NCBI RefSeq assembly: GCF_011074885.1 | Contig: NC_054682.1 | Span: forward strand, 1 to 64,000 | From: Brettanomyces bruxellensis | Taxonomy: Eukaryota > Ascomycota > Pichiomycetes > Pichiales > Pichiaceae | Direction: 5' to 3' | DNA: 64,000 bases | Shown: piece by piece, positions 10,032 through 19,568 of the stretch | How positions within the stretch are numbered: the stretch's first letter is position 1 | Layout: the number at the start of each line of letters is the position of its first letter | Program-made: the position numbers and the translations under genes | Notes under the pieces: generated by a model | Databases searched by the model: none | The model's input: the letters and a program-made list of their open reading frames with translations, nothing else | What the model was told of the DNA's origin: nothing

Positions 10032-13000
10032 ATGTCTTCGTCTACTAGAAATGAAACTAGCGCCAGAACTGCTGGCTCTGATGTTGAAGTTGTTGGTGAA
10101 ATTGAAAAGGAACCTAGAGATTATGCCAAAATCTTAAGGAGGATCAATGCTTCTCTTACTGGAAAGGGTATAAAGAACTTATTTGTTACTGGAGCTCACA
10201 ACGCCAAGAAGGTTAATTCTATCATGTTCTTAAGGTTTGTCAAGGACTGGATTATTGGGGTTTTACGCAAGGATTCTCATGACACCATTGACTTTGATGA
10301 CGTCAAGATGATGTTGGACTTGGACGTGACCTTGGATAGAAGGACTGAAAGAGGCCTATTCTGGGATATCATTGACACTGCCTTGAGGGAACAGTTTTCT
10401 CCAGATTTGGTACCGCAATTGAATGAATCAGATGGATTGGATCTTCTTACTATGTTGAATCAATTGTACCAGTCGATTGTGGAGTCTCCCCTTGTGATTC
10501 AATACTGGGAAGAGGATTTAGCAAGGTGTAATTGTACACCTGGATCCTCTGTGACACTTGTGGAAACTTATCGGGAAGCTTGCGATGGTTATTTTTATAA
10601 TTCAACTTTTAGTCTTTGCTGGATGATGTATAGAGGCCATAAAGAGTTGTTCCCAAAAGTGTTAAATGTTTATGAGTATGGTACTCAATGCAGGACTAAG
10701 CCTTGGTACGAAAACCTTGATTTGATGAAGTTAACTTGGGAGAAAGTTTTGCGGAGCAATGCATCTGTTGTTGAGTCAGTGAACAGCTTGAGTTTGAGAT
10801 CCGACCGGAAGAGAGAGAGGCATGATGATCAGAGAAACAAGGCTGCTGGAGGTGATCATTCGAAGAAGAAGAGGAAGAAAAACCTTCAGAAGTTGAAATG
10901 TTTTGGGTGTGGACAGCGTGGTCATCTCAAGCGTGATTGCCCTAACAAGCAGAAGGGTGGTCAAAAGAAGGGCAATGGTGGTAAAGATGAGGGAGACAGT
11001 CAGCATAATTACTGTTTCACTGTGGAAACTGTTGCTCATGTCGAAAATGTTGAGAGGAATGGTGACACTGAACATTCAAATGTGGAAGATGCTGATTTCA
11101 TTTTGGATAGTGGTGCTACTTGTCATGTTGTGAAGGACGCCTCGTTATTGCGGAAGACTAGGAAGGCTAATGTCAAAATGAATTCTGTTTCGGGTGCCAA
11201 GAATATGGAAACTTGGATTGGCACTGTTGATTATGGATCGTTGACGCTTACTGATGTATATTTAGTCCCCGATAGTCAGCACAACATTATTTCGGAGATC
11301 GTGATGCTTGATCACGGGTATGACGTCAAGAAAACCAGGGATTTGGCAGTTGTTGTTAAGGATGGTCATGAGATTCTGACTGCGCATAGAGGTTCTTCGG
11401 GACTCTTCTTGGTTGATGAACCGGCGCATGCCACGGTGTTGGTTGTCGAAGCCCTGACGGATGAACTATTGCAGATGCATCGGAATTTTGGTCACGTGTC
11501 GGCAAATCAGATGTACACATTATGCCGGGAAAAACTGGGAAGAAAGGCGTCTAAGGATATGATTAGGAAAGCGTTGGCTGGCTGCGAGACTTGTTCTAAA
11601 GAAGTGAAGTTGGCACATGGTAAAAGTCACGTGAGTACTGCACGGAAGCCGGGCGAACTCATTTGTACGGATGTAATAGGCCCCGTTTTCGGTAAATACG
11701 GACTTTTGATGACGGATAAGTTTTCCTCTTTTATGATTGGTTATGTCCTCGACAGCCGTGCTGAGGTTTCTTCAAAAACAATCGATGGTCTTCGGACTTT
11801 TATTAATCTTTTGAAGTTAGAGAACCGGTCACCCGTCTATCTTAGGTCGGATAATGAGTTTAGGACGAGGGAACTTGAGAGTTTCTTACGTTCGCAGGGT
11901 ATTATTGCTGAATTCTCGTCTCCACACAGTTCCTACCAAAATGGGAAGGCGGAAAAATCGAACCGTGAAATTGAGGAACGTATCAGGAAGCTGTTGCAGA
12001 GTTCTGGGGTGCCTAAGTCACTCTGGCCTTATGCTTTTTCCCACAGCATCTTTCTCAATAATATGGTACCGAGAAATCATAATACAAGAAACCCTGTCAG
12101 TCTTTTGAAGAATGCTTCTATTGAAATTCCCTCTAAATTGTTACCTTTTGGATCGGAGATTTATCTCTACAATTATGACCGAGTCCAGAAGTTGTTCAAG
12201 GAAAATCATAGGTGTGTTTTTCTAGGCTACGGCGGAAATGGAGTTGTTCCTACGGTTTCGCAAGTTGTTGCTTACCGTCTTGATACCAAGAAGGTCATTA
12301 GGTCATCGGCTTTCAAGGCTTCTGCTGAGAAATATCCATTTTTGCAGATGAAGTCTTCAGGGAACATTGGATCAGTGCCTACTGGAGTTGGTGTTGGTTT
12401 AATTTCTGGAAGTGGATCCTTGCCAGTTGTTTTTGGCTCAGGAAACGATGGTCCGGTATCGGAGAACAAGGAACTCAAGCGTGGTGTGGATAGTTCAGGT
12501 AATGGAGTTGCGAATACTAGCAATGGAGATGCCAATTCTTCGGTTTCTGACGTCTCTCCATCAGTGAAGGATGCTTTTGATGATGGGAGTCGCTCTTCTG
12601 TTGTTGATAGTCAAGGTGGATCACCTGAAGTTAATGCTGGTAAGAAGAATTCTGTTGTTGATAAACCTGTTGGTCCAAAGCCGCCTCACATGGCAACACC
12701 CGCTGACTTTCCCCCGGACACGATGCAAGATATTATTTTTCATCGGTCAGCTCAGATGTCTGCGTCAAAGAGGAAGATGATTCATGATTATGTGAAGAAG
12801 AAACGCAAGAGACTAGAGTTTAAGTATCTTCAAGATGACGGTCGATCTCGTGAGGTGAATATCGTTGTTGTGGAAGGTAAGTATGCGATTCCAAACACTT
12901 TTAAGCAGGCTATGAATACTCCAGAGCGTGATCAGTGGCGTGCTGCCATTGAAGCCGAATTAGCTTCGTTTAAGTCTAGGAGTGCGTACAATGAAGTACT

Positions 13001-14495
13001 TCGGATCAAGGTTCCGAGGTCAGCTAATGTGATTACTGGGCGTTGGGTTTTTCAGGTTAAGAAGGAGCCGGATGGTTCAGAGAGATTTAAGGCTAGATTA
13101 GTGGTGCACGGATACAGCCAAATTTCGGGCAAAGACTACATCGAAACCTATGCTCCTGTGATGAAGCTTGATAGCTTTAGAATGGCTCTTGCCCTTGCTG
13201 CTGAGCGAGGCTGGAAAATTCGTCAGTTAGATGCCAAGAATGCGTTCCTCTATGGCAAGTTAGACCACACGGTATACCTCTGTCCTCCCGATGGAGTGCC
13301 TGTTCGTGAAGGTTATGTTTGGGAGCTCAAACGTGGAGTCTACGGTTTAAAACAAGCGCCTAGGATCTGGTATGAAACCATTAGCGAGGTTTTGGAGAAG
13401 GGAGGCTTTAAGCATGCAGTTAAGGAGAGATGCTTATTTTACAAGAAAAACTGTATCATGGTCATCTATGTGGACGATATTATTATAATCGGTGCTAAAA
13501 AGTCAGACCTAGACCAGGCCACAAGTGTTTTATCACATTCTTTTCACATGAAGAATCTGAAAGAGCCAAAGATCTTTTTGGGCATGACTCTAGAGTGCAA
13601 GAGTGGCCGCATTAAACTTTCGGCGAAGGACACTATAGAGAGGATTTTGGGAAATTTGGATATTGATCTACCCAGAAAACCTCTTGGAACACCCATTCCC
13701 CTCTCTTATGATTTGATAGGAGAGGATACTCCGTTGTTAGACAGTACCAGGCACAGTGAGTATCGATCTGTCGTGGGTATGTTGCTATACATCAGCAATA
13801 CTGTTCGATTTGATATTGCTTACCATGTTTCTGTTCTTGCGAGCTATGTGAACGCTCCTAGGGAGATTCATTACAAAGCTGCTGAACGTGTGCTTGAGTA
13901 TCTTGGTCAAACGAAATCTGCCGGAATTGTTTATCGTAAGCACGGGCGGATGTCATATGATCGTGAAGATTTTCAGTTTATAGATGCGACTGGCGATGCT
14001 ACCATAAAAGTGTATCCACCAGAAACTGAATATGTGGTCACTGGATATACGGATGCTGATTGGGGAAAGGCTGGTGATGGAAAGTCACAGTCTGGAGGAC
14101 TTATTGCACTAAGAGGCAACTTGATCTCTTGGTTGTCACGGAAACAATCTGTGGTGGCGCAGTCGTCTGCAGAGAGTGAATTGATTTCAGCTAATGAGGT
14201 AGCCTGTCATCTTTGTTTTTTCTCGGAGTTGCTTAATGAAATGAAACGTCCGGTTGAGTATGCAAATTTGTGCGCTGACAATCGTTCTGCGTTGACTTTG
14301 AGTAATCATTCGGGGATGAATAACAAAACGCGCCACATCAAGTTGAGGTATTTTCATATTCAGGATTTGGTGGCTAAGAAGGAGCTAAGGCTATGGTACA
14401 TCAGTGGTGAAGTTAATCCTGCGGACATTATGACTAAGAGATTGGCTCCAAAGAAGTTTCGTTCTATGACTGCAAAATTATTGGAACTTAACTGA
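10032..14495 (+). CDS. Copia-type Gag-Pol polyprotein (1,487 aa), intact
   Basis: Gag and Pol are in one frame, as in Ty5/Tca-like elements, with no frameshift site needed. In order: Gag region (residues 1-280); a basic stretch; a CCHC zinc knuckle C-F-G-C-G-Q-R-G-H-L-K-R-D-C (about 289-303); aspartic protease D-S-G-A (about 358); H-x3-H...C-x2-C zinc finger (about 480-520); integrase with catalytic D (C-T-D-V-I-G-P, about 545), D (R-S-D-N-E, about 606) and E (G-K-A-E-K-S-N, about 640); reverse transcriptase with D-A-K-N-A-F-L and Y-V-D-D (about 1145-1149); and RNase H with Y-T-D-A-D-W-G (about 1338) and A-E-S-E. All catalytic residues I looked for are present and there are no stops, so the element is probably competent. 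The stop is 11 bp before the 3' LTR. Confidence 0.95.
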   Translation: MSSSTRNETSARTAGSDVEVVGEIEKEPRDYAKILRRINASLTGKGIKNLFVTGAHNAKKVNSIMFLRFVKDWIIGVLRKDSHDTIDFDDVKMMLDLDVTLDRRTERGLFWDIIDTALREQFSPDLVPQLNESDGLDLLTMLNQLYQSIVESPLVIQYWEEDLARCNCTPGSSVTLVETYREACDGYFYNSTFSLCWMMYRGHKELFPKVLNVYEYGTQCRTKPWYENLDLMKLTWEKVLRSNASVVESVNSLSLRSDRKRERHDDQRNKAAGGDHSKKKRKKNLQKLKCFGCGQRGHLKRDCPNKQKGGQKKGNGGKDEGDSQHNYCFTVETVAHVENVERNGDTEHSNVEDADFILDSGATCHVVKDASLLRKTRKANVKMNSVSGAKNMETWIGTVDYGSLTLTDVYLVPDSQHNIISEIVMLDHGYDVKKTRDLAVVVKDGHEILTAHRGSSGLFLVDEPAHATVLVVEALTDELLQMHRNFGHVSANQMYTLCREKLGRKASKDMIRKALAGCETCSKEVKLAHGKSHVSTARKPGELICTDVIGPVFGKYGLLMTDKFSSFMIGYVLDSRAEVSSKTIDGLRTFINLLKLENRSPVYLRSDNEFRTRELESFLRSQGIIAEFSSPHSSYQNGKAEKSNREIEERIRKLLQSSGVPKSLWPYAFSHSIFLNNMVPRNHNTRNPVSLLKNASIEIPSKLLPFGSEIYLYNYDRVQKLFKENHRCVFLGYGGNGVVPTVSQVVAYRLDTKKVIRSSAFKASAEKYPFLQMKSSGNIGSVPTGVGVGLISGSGSLPVVFGSGNDGPVSENKELKRGVDSSGNGVANTSNGDANSSVSDVSPSVKDAFDDGSRSSVVDSQGGSPEVNAGKKNSVVDKPVGPKPPHMATPADFPPDTMQDIIFHRSAQMSASKRKMIHDYVKKKRKRLEFKYLQDDGRSREVNIVVVEGKYAIPNTFKQAMNTPERDQWRAAIEAELASFKSRSAYNEVLRIKVPRSANVITGRWVFQVKKEPDGSERFKARLVVHGYSQISGKDYIETYAPVMKLDSFRMALALAAERGWKIRQLDAKNAFLYGKLDHTVYLCPPDGVPVREGYVWELKRGVYGLKQAPRIWYETISEVLEKGGFKHAVKERCLFYKKNCIMVIYVDDIIIIGAKKSDLDQATSVLSHSFHMKNLKEPKIFLGMTLECKSGRIKLSAKDTIERILGNLDIDLPRKPLGTPIPLSYDLIGEDTPLLDSTRHSEYRSVVGMLLYISNTVRFDIAYHVSVLASYVNAPREIHYKAAERVLEYLGQTKSAGIVYRKHGRMSYDREDFQFIDATGDATIKVYPPETEYVVTGYTDADWGKAGDGKSQSGGLIALRGNLISWLSRKQSVVAQSSAESELISANEVACHLCFFSELLNEMKRPVEYANLCADNRSALTLSNHSGMNNKTRHIKLRYFHIQDLVAKKELRLWYISGEVNPADIMTKRLAPKKFRSMTAKLLELN

Positions 14496-14497
14496 TC

Positions 14498-14506
14498 AAG
14501 AAGGAG
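14498..14506 (+). other. Polypurine tract
   Basis: AAGAAGGAG lies immediately before the TG of the 3' LTR. This is where plus-strand DNA synthesis of LTR elements is primed, and it fixes the LTR start at 14507. Confidence 0.85.
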
Positions 14507-15598
14507 TGTTGAAGTTGAAGATATGTGATCAGCTAAGTATGCTTGTAAAGGTATATAATAACAAGAACGAATATTGTTCTGAAATAAAAATACCTGATAC
14601 AACAAAAGTATACTTAGTTGTAAACATAAGCTTGGAAGTAAAATTTACAGTAGAGCAGAACGATGAGACCGCGATAGTTTTGACGGCGAGGAAAAACTGA
14701 GCAGAAACTTGATTTTCTGAATTGGTCGATAGACGCGTCGATATTGGTCGAAGCGTTGGGGAAATCGATGAGAGAAAATCGTGCTGGCTTTATCCGGCAT
14801 GGTTTGATCTTTGAAGAAAATCGAGCAAGCTAACTTATGAGAATTAGGTTGCTAGTTCGACTAAGGGAGCTTGTTACAGTGATCAATTTAGTTTGATCAG
14901 CCAGCGCAAGTTGGTTGATAAAATTGACAAATGAGTTTCTACGCATTTGGCTTTGGCCGGCATGGTCAAGTCAACGAACGGTGGATCTTACATCTGACGG
15001 CTTTATTCGGCAATGTCAGGTTAACTATGGGTTCCCGGAGCTGAGGTCGAACTGAGCGCAGTGCTCGGGAAGTTCCGACGGGATCCTAAGACTCGGCTGG
15101 GAAACGGGAATAGTTACCCCACTAGGCGTAGGTATTACGGGATCAATTATTGACGAATAAAAGATCATTGATCATTGTTGCTGCAGCAAGTTTCAGAATG
15201 TGCAGAATCACCTGATTCGGAGGCATTGTTCGTCTGGGAAAACAAAGGAAAATGGTGGCTGCATTTTCTGGTCTGGGAATCGTTGTGCAGGAAATTTACT
15301 GTAGTCAGGACAGATATATATAGTAGTGTCTCTGCCCTGAGTGTCTTATGACTGATACTTCGCTTTGAAATATGGATTAAAACGAAAAACGAGTTTCTAA
15401 CGAGTTAACGAATTAACAAGAAAATTAACTGTTTCTACAAGAATTGTTGATTTTTGTTAGTGATCTTACAAGACTATATTTGATACAAAGCACTTAAGTA
15501 TTGACAAGCTTAAGTTATCTGAGGACACGTTATATAATAGTATATAGCACAGGTAACACGACTCAATAAAGGAAAATTTGAGGAGGGCAAATTTATCA
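14507..15598 (+). repeat. 3' LTR (1,092 bp)
   Basis: This is the second copy of the LTR at 8788-9879, with the same ends and length and no difference seen in the stretches compared. It contains the same three GGCTTT(A/G)(T/G)(C/T)CGGCA-type motifs and TATA box. Its last base is followed without spacer by repeat copy B at 15599. Confidence 0.93.
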
Positions 15599-15993
15599 CC
15601 TATGAGTTATAATAATGTTTCATATGTTAATAACGCATAAAGGTTCAACTGGTATTTGATTTATAATATGTGAATCAAATTAATGTTCAGACAGATAGAA
15701 GAAATAATTCGCGGGGAAATTTTTCCTGTGAAATAAATTTCTCCCTAATCTACTTTCGGCTGAGAATGACCTATTCCACTTCTGCGGAAAAATATCTCTT
15801 ATATGTATGTACTACTTTTTCCTTATATACTATGTGTCTCTTAGAAGGGACGACGACTTTATTGTGTAATTTGCAATACATATTCATATAAGGAAATCCA
15901 TCTTGAAGTGAACCTTCAGCTGAAACCAAGAGTAACCTTCGGGTTCTCACTGGATTACAAACGTGTTCGTAAGGACCCTATTTTGTTATGGGG
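15599..15993. repeat. Dispersed repeat, copy B (395 bp)
   Basis: This is the second copy of the 1196-1589 repeat, same orientation, with scattered substitutions. Its left edge coincides exactly with the end of the copia 3' LTR. The repeat was therefore the right half of an insertion target, or was brought next to the LTR by recombination. Confidence 0.8.
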
Positions 15994-16959
15994 GTCATTC
16001 TATGCAACAGAAGTCTTTTCTATATCCGAACTATATGGCCAATCCCGTTCATAACCTTGGGCATCTGCGCGCTCGGTAGTGCTACGGCACAGAGATATGT
16101 GAGCAATTAAGTAGATACAAATGTCACACGGGATTTATATACTCTGACAAAATATAATAGTTCATAGAGAGCGATGAGATAAGAGATATGAAAGGATACG
16201 AAAAGTATCAGATAACAATCTTATTAATCTGTCGGACATATGAGAATATTACCTAGTATTAGGTAATCTATTATTATATGTCATTAGATTTATTTGTTTT
16301 GAGATCTGAACTTATTCTAAAATAACGAAGATTTAGAATAATATCTAATAGAGACAATCCTGGATAAAATGCACTAACTGTGTATGTTAGGGAATCAGCA
16401 GAAAAATAATTATGCGCGATCATAATTCTGTTTCTGAGAATTAAATTTTTTTTTTTTATTATGTATGATTACCTCACTTTATTTTCCTTTTTATTTTTAC
16501 TTTACTTTACCTCTTTTTATATAACTTGTTTCTTCTACGAAGGGACGAGACCCGATAGCCTATTTTGCAATACAACTAGTTCGACTCCACTTTGATGGTA
16601 ACAGAGTAAAGGAAGTAAATTCATTTTCTTCTATGGTGATACATACACAATTGTTAGAATGTTAAAGGCATTAACATTATCACACAGACCACTTGGTACA
16701 TTTATATCCACCCACTTAGGTAACCGACCTTACAATTGTCTGAATCTCCCCGACTGCTAGGTTCTTATTAGTTCTATTAAAGAAGGAGTTTGATAGCTAA
16801 AGCCCGGGAGTAACTCATAAGGTCTCTCTTAACTCCGACATAATCTATTATATATCTTTAGACGGATTTGGTAATCATCTAAAGAATCCTTATACTTCAG
16901 GTTATTGAAAATAATATTTTGTTACCTTCAGTCCGACCATTTACAAAAACCCTGTAGAT
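15994..16959. other. Retroelement remnants upstream of the tRNA gene
   Basis: I see no gene. A 30-nt stretch at 16195-16224 (beginning GATACGAAAAGTATCAG) matches 4851-4880 at 29 of 30 positions, so an LTR fragment of the same family is present. A hairpin ATTACCTA-GTAT-TAGGTAAT lies near 16247-16266 and a T-run lies near 16447-16457. A GTTCGACTCC near 16570 resembles a tRNA B box but has no matching stem or A box. The remainder shows nothing I recognise. Confidence 0.45.
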
Positions 16960-17030
16960 GCGCGAGTGGTTTAGTGGTAAAATTCACCGTTGCCATCGAT
17001 GAGCCCCCAGTTCGATTCCGGGCTCGCGCA
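16960..17030 (+). tRNA. tRNA-Gly (GCC), intronless, with two stem mismatches
   Basis: The 71-nt gene folds as a cloverleaf: perfect acceptor stem GCGCGAG/CTCGCGC plus discriminator A, D arm TGGTTTAGTGGTA, anticodon GCC at 16992-16994 in a TTGCCAT loop, and T loop TTCGATT. It closely resembles the conserved fungal tRNA-Gly(GCC). Two pairs are broken, both as C-A: the third pair of the anticodon stem (CACCG/CGATG) and one pair of the T stem (CCCAG/CCGGG). It may be functional, a drifting gene copy, or a pseudogene. Its position at the edge of the transposon cluster fits the habit of yeast LTR elements to insert near Pol III genes. Confidence 0.88.
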
Positions 17031-17036
17031 TAATAA

Positions 17037-17042
17037 TTTTTT
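17037..17042 (+). terminator. Pol III terminator of the tRNA gene
   Basis: A run of six T starts seven bases after the end of the tRNA, the standard Pol III stop signal. Confidence 0.75.
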
Positions 17043-17337
17043 ATTATTCAATAATTTGACTTTTCGAAAGTATTCTAACAGGTGTATTTTTTTTAAGGAA
17101 GGATCAGACAATTGTTTATTGTCCGCTAAGAAAACTCTTGTTGAGGAATACGTGAGTACATGTGAATTTTTACGTCTATTAGCGAATAGTGTCTCTCAAC
17201 TGGTATTTAATTCATACATAATAAAATAAAAAACCAGGTTTATAAAAANTTTCTTTAAAATAAGCTTTCTTATACATATGAAAGGTAAACTAGGTATGTA
17301 TACCACACAAGGTTTACATATTTTGGGTAAAGACCAG
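17043..17337. other. Spacer between tRNA-Gly and the first DGAT2 gene
   Basis: Nothing supported. It contains one ambiguous base (17248) and A/T-rich sequence that would include the 3' end of the minus-strand DGAT2 transcript. Confidence 0.4.
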
Positions 17338-18639
17338 TCATCCAACAACTTCAATGTTACAGTGCTTTGATTGTAGATACTTTGCTTCATTTTTTTGGAA
17401 AAGGCTAAGTAAGGATCTAACATAAATTTTGTGATAATGGTCGACTTCCTGGTCAGTTACAGGATCACCGGGAACATTTCCAAATAATCTTTTCACACAT
17501 ATTGGCTTTCCGACAACGACATTGATAGGACTGCGATTCGGAAGTAATCCAAAATCATAATTAAAAATCCCTCTTGACCAAAAAAATGGGAGAGTAAAAC
17601 CAAATCCACTCTTAATTTTTTCCTGAAGAGCATGAAGTGCTCGGGATAAATAAGAAATAAACAAATTATAATGAAGACCCTTTTCAATATGATTCTTAGG
17701 ATCATACGAATTATAGACATCTGTTTCACCAAAACCATAGACAGGAACTAAGCATATATCTGTGTCTGTTGGATGGGCTTTGCAGTACGTACCAGTACCA
17801 GTCATCTCGAGCGCTAAACGAATGAACCCCTTTCTTCGATTCAATATTAGTGAGTTCGATCCTGGATGCGATAACAAGCTTTCCGAGGCACCACCGATTA
17901 CAATTGCAACACTTCTATCACGGTCCAATAAAGCCTGTATACCCTGCTTTGTAACCAATCCAACACCGGAAGCAGTTAGGTAGTTTCTGTAGAAAGGTAA
18001 CATAAATTGACTGGCAAGTGTCAGCAAAAAACATTCGATACCTGGGAAGATTGTAGTGGTTCCTAAGCCATCACCCATGAAAGCACCGCAAATACCAAAT
18101 GCAATGATACCATGGGGATGATAGCCAAAAATATACCTTGGACCCGATCGTTGTTTGGAGACCTTTATTTCAGGATTCTTTGCAACAAGGTGGGTCCTTT
18201 CAAACCACTTTAAAAGAGTGCTCGGCAAAAAACGAAGGATGCGTGGGTAGCGATATCGTTTTACAGTAATTTGTTTGAATGTTGGCTTTAATTCAACCGT
18301 TTTATGGATTCTTATCGGGAAATAATCGCACATATGTTTATAATACGATGATCGACAAAGCCACCCACTTTTCTTATTGATACACTCTCCAGTGATAAGT
18401 GATTTGTCAAAGATATACTCATGAATTGTATAGAATATTAAGAATGGCCAAGAGCATGGAATAGTCCACATGAAAAAGTATAACCAAGGCAATAAAAGGA
18501 TACTACTGCAATGAAGAAAAATGCATAACGTTTCCACCTTCTTCTTCCATGACACTTTTGATAAGCATGTATGTGTCCGTCCTTTTGACACACCTGCCTG
18601 ATTAACAACGCCATTACGGACATCCATCTTTAACCCCAT
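17338..18639 (-). CDS. DGA1: Diacylglycerol acyltransferase, DGAT2 family (copy 1, 433 aa)
   Basis: This enzyme transfers a fatty acyl group from acyl-CoA to diacylglycerol, making triacylglycerol at the ER and lipid droplets (DGAT2/Dga1 family). Visible features are a hydrophobic membrane hairpin near residues 38-75, the yeast Y-F-P motif (106-108), the catalytic H-P-H-G (174-177), a G-G-A-S-E-S motif, R-R-K-G-F-I-R-L-A-L-E and L-V-P-V-Y-G-F-G. The length is typical (Dga1 is about 420 aa). The next gene on the same strand is a paralogue, roughly half identical by eye, so this is a tandem duplication. Which copy is the Dga1 orthologue, and whether substrates differ (wax ester or sterol activity is also known in the family), cannot be told from sequence. 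The gene symbol is by family. Confidence 0.93.
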   Translation of the reverse strand: MGLKMDVRNGVVNQAGVSKGRTHTCLSKVSWKKKVETLCIFLHCSSILLLPWLYFFMWTIPCSWPFLIFYTIHEYIFDKSLITGECINKKSGWLCRSSYYKHMCDYFPIRIHKTVELKPTFKQITVKRYRYPRILRFLPSTLLKWFERTHLVAKNPEIKVSKQRSGPRYIFGYHPHGIIAFGICGAFMGDGLGTTTIFPGIECFLLTLASQFMLPFYRNYLTASGVGLVTKQGIQALLDRDRSVAIVIGGASESLLSHPGSNSLILNRRKGFIRLALEMTGTGTYCKAHPTDTDICLVPVYGFGETDVYNSYDPKNHIEKGLHYNLFISYLSRALHALQEKIKSGFGFTLPFFWSRGIFNYDFGLLPNRSPINVVVGKPICVKRLFGNVPGDPVTDQEVDHYHKIYVRSLLSLFQKNEAKYLQSKHCNIEVVG

Positions 18640-19568
18640 ATTTCCATTTTAATTCCAATATAAATGATAGCACTTTACGCCAATAAATGATGATGCCAAA
18701 ATCTGAATGTTTCGTAATACCTTTTCTTTAACTTCGTGCGTAAAAAGCAAGACTTAAATAGATAGGCAAGGAACGCGAATATTAGACGTTTTACCAAAAT
18801 GTATCTACGATATATTAAGAAACTTGGATTTGATGCTTTTAAAAGTACGTGACGAGACTCTATATTTCTTGCATAGGAAAACTACATGAAAGAATAAATT
18901 TTTTTTTTTTTTGGAAAATATTTATTGTCGATTGACGCGACTATTTTCATGACCAAATGGATGGTAGAACAAAAGTTCAACAAATGCCCACCGTCAAACA
19001 ACGCTAGAACCGGAGAGAAGAGAACATTGGAAAATAATAATACGGTTGTATGTGTTGAAATGATTATTTGTAAAACAAAAGGACCATAGAAAAAAGAGTG
19101 AACATTGGCATTGTCAAATGGAACAAAAAGAAGGTTGGTTCTCAGTGTGACATCGGGCATTAAAATTACACCATAACACCAATCTTTATGGTACAAATGA
19201 ATAAATTTAAAGGACAAGCTAATATACATTATTTATTTAGAAACTGTTCGTCGAGAAAAGCTCAAGAAAATATTCGAGAAGATCCCAGCTACCAGTAATA
19301 TTTATACATGCCTCCGCAAACGCCAACTTTCAGACGATCGAAAGCAGCAGTCCTTTGCTTTGTTGCTAATGGACTTCTTCATTTTATATAGCGAAACGGA
19401 TTGGATGGGGAAAAAAGCACAACAGATGATAAGTACCATTATAGAAAATGTAACAAAGAAAGAAAGAAAAAAAAAAAGAGGAAAGATAGTATGTTACAGA
19501 ACCGCGTACAAAAAGTTGAACAGAGCGGATTGATCATATCAAAGGGAGAACACCCAGTTATGCATATG
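18640..19568. other. Intergenic region between the DGAT2 paralogues
   Basis: About 0.9 kb of promoter for copy 1 and 3' flank of copy 2. I see only unconvincing short frames (18882-19229 minus, 19401-19634 plus, the latter ending inside the copy 2 coding region) and A-rich tracts. No RNA gene was recognised. Confidence 0.4.

Larger units (their letters stand above)
8788..15598 (+). mobile_element. Full-length Ty1/copia (Pseudoviridae) LTR retrotransposon, 6.8 kb
   Basis: This is a complete element: 1,092-bp LTRs at both ends, a 152-bp leader, a single uninterrupted gag-pol frame, and a polypurine tract directly before the 3' LTR. The two LTRs have the same length and I found no difference in the stretches compared, so insertion is recent on an evolutionary scale. 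The expected 5-bp target duplication is absent: the left flank is GTGCA, inside another copia pol, and the right flank is CCTAT, inside repeat B. The two flanks therefore did not come from one empty site. The element is either recombinant or the assembly is joined through it. Confidence 0.92.

Noticed and set aside
16560..16590. GTTCGACTCC resembling a tRNA B box
   Set aside because: No T stem, anticodon arm or A box can be formed around it.
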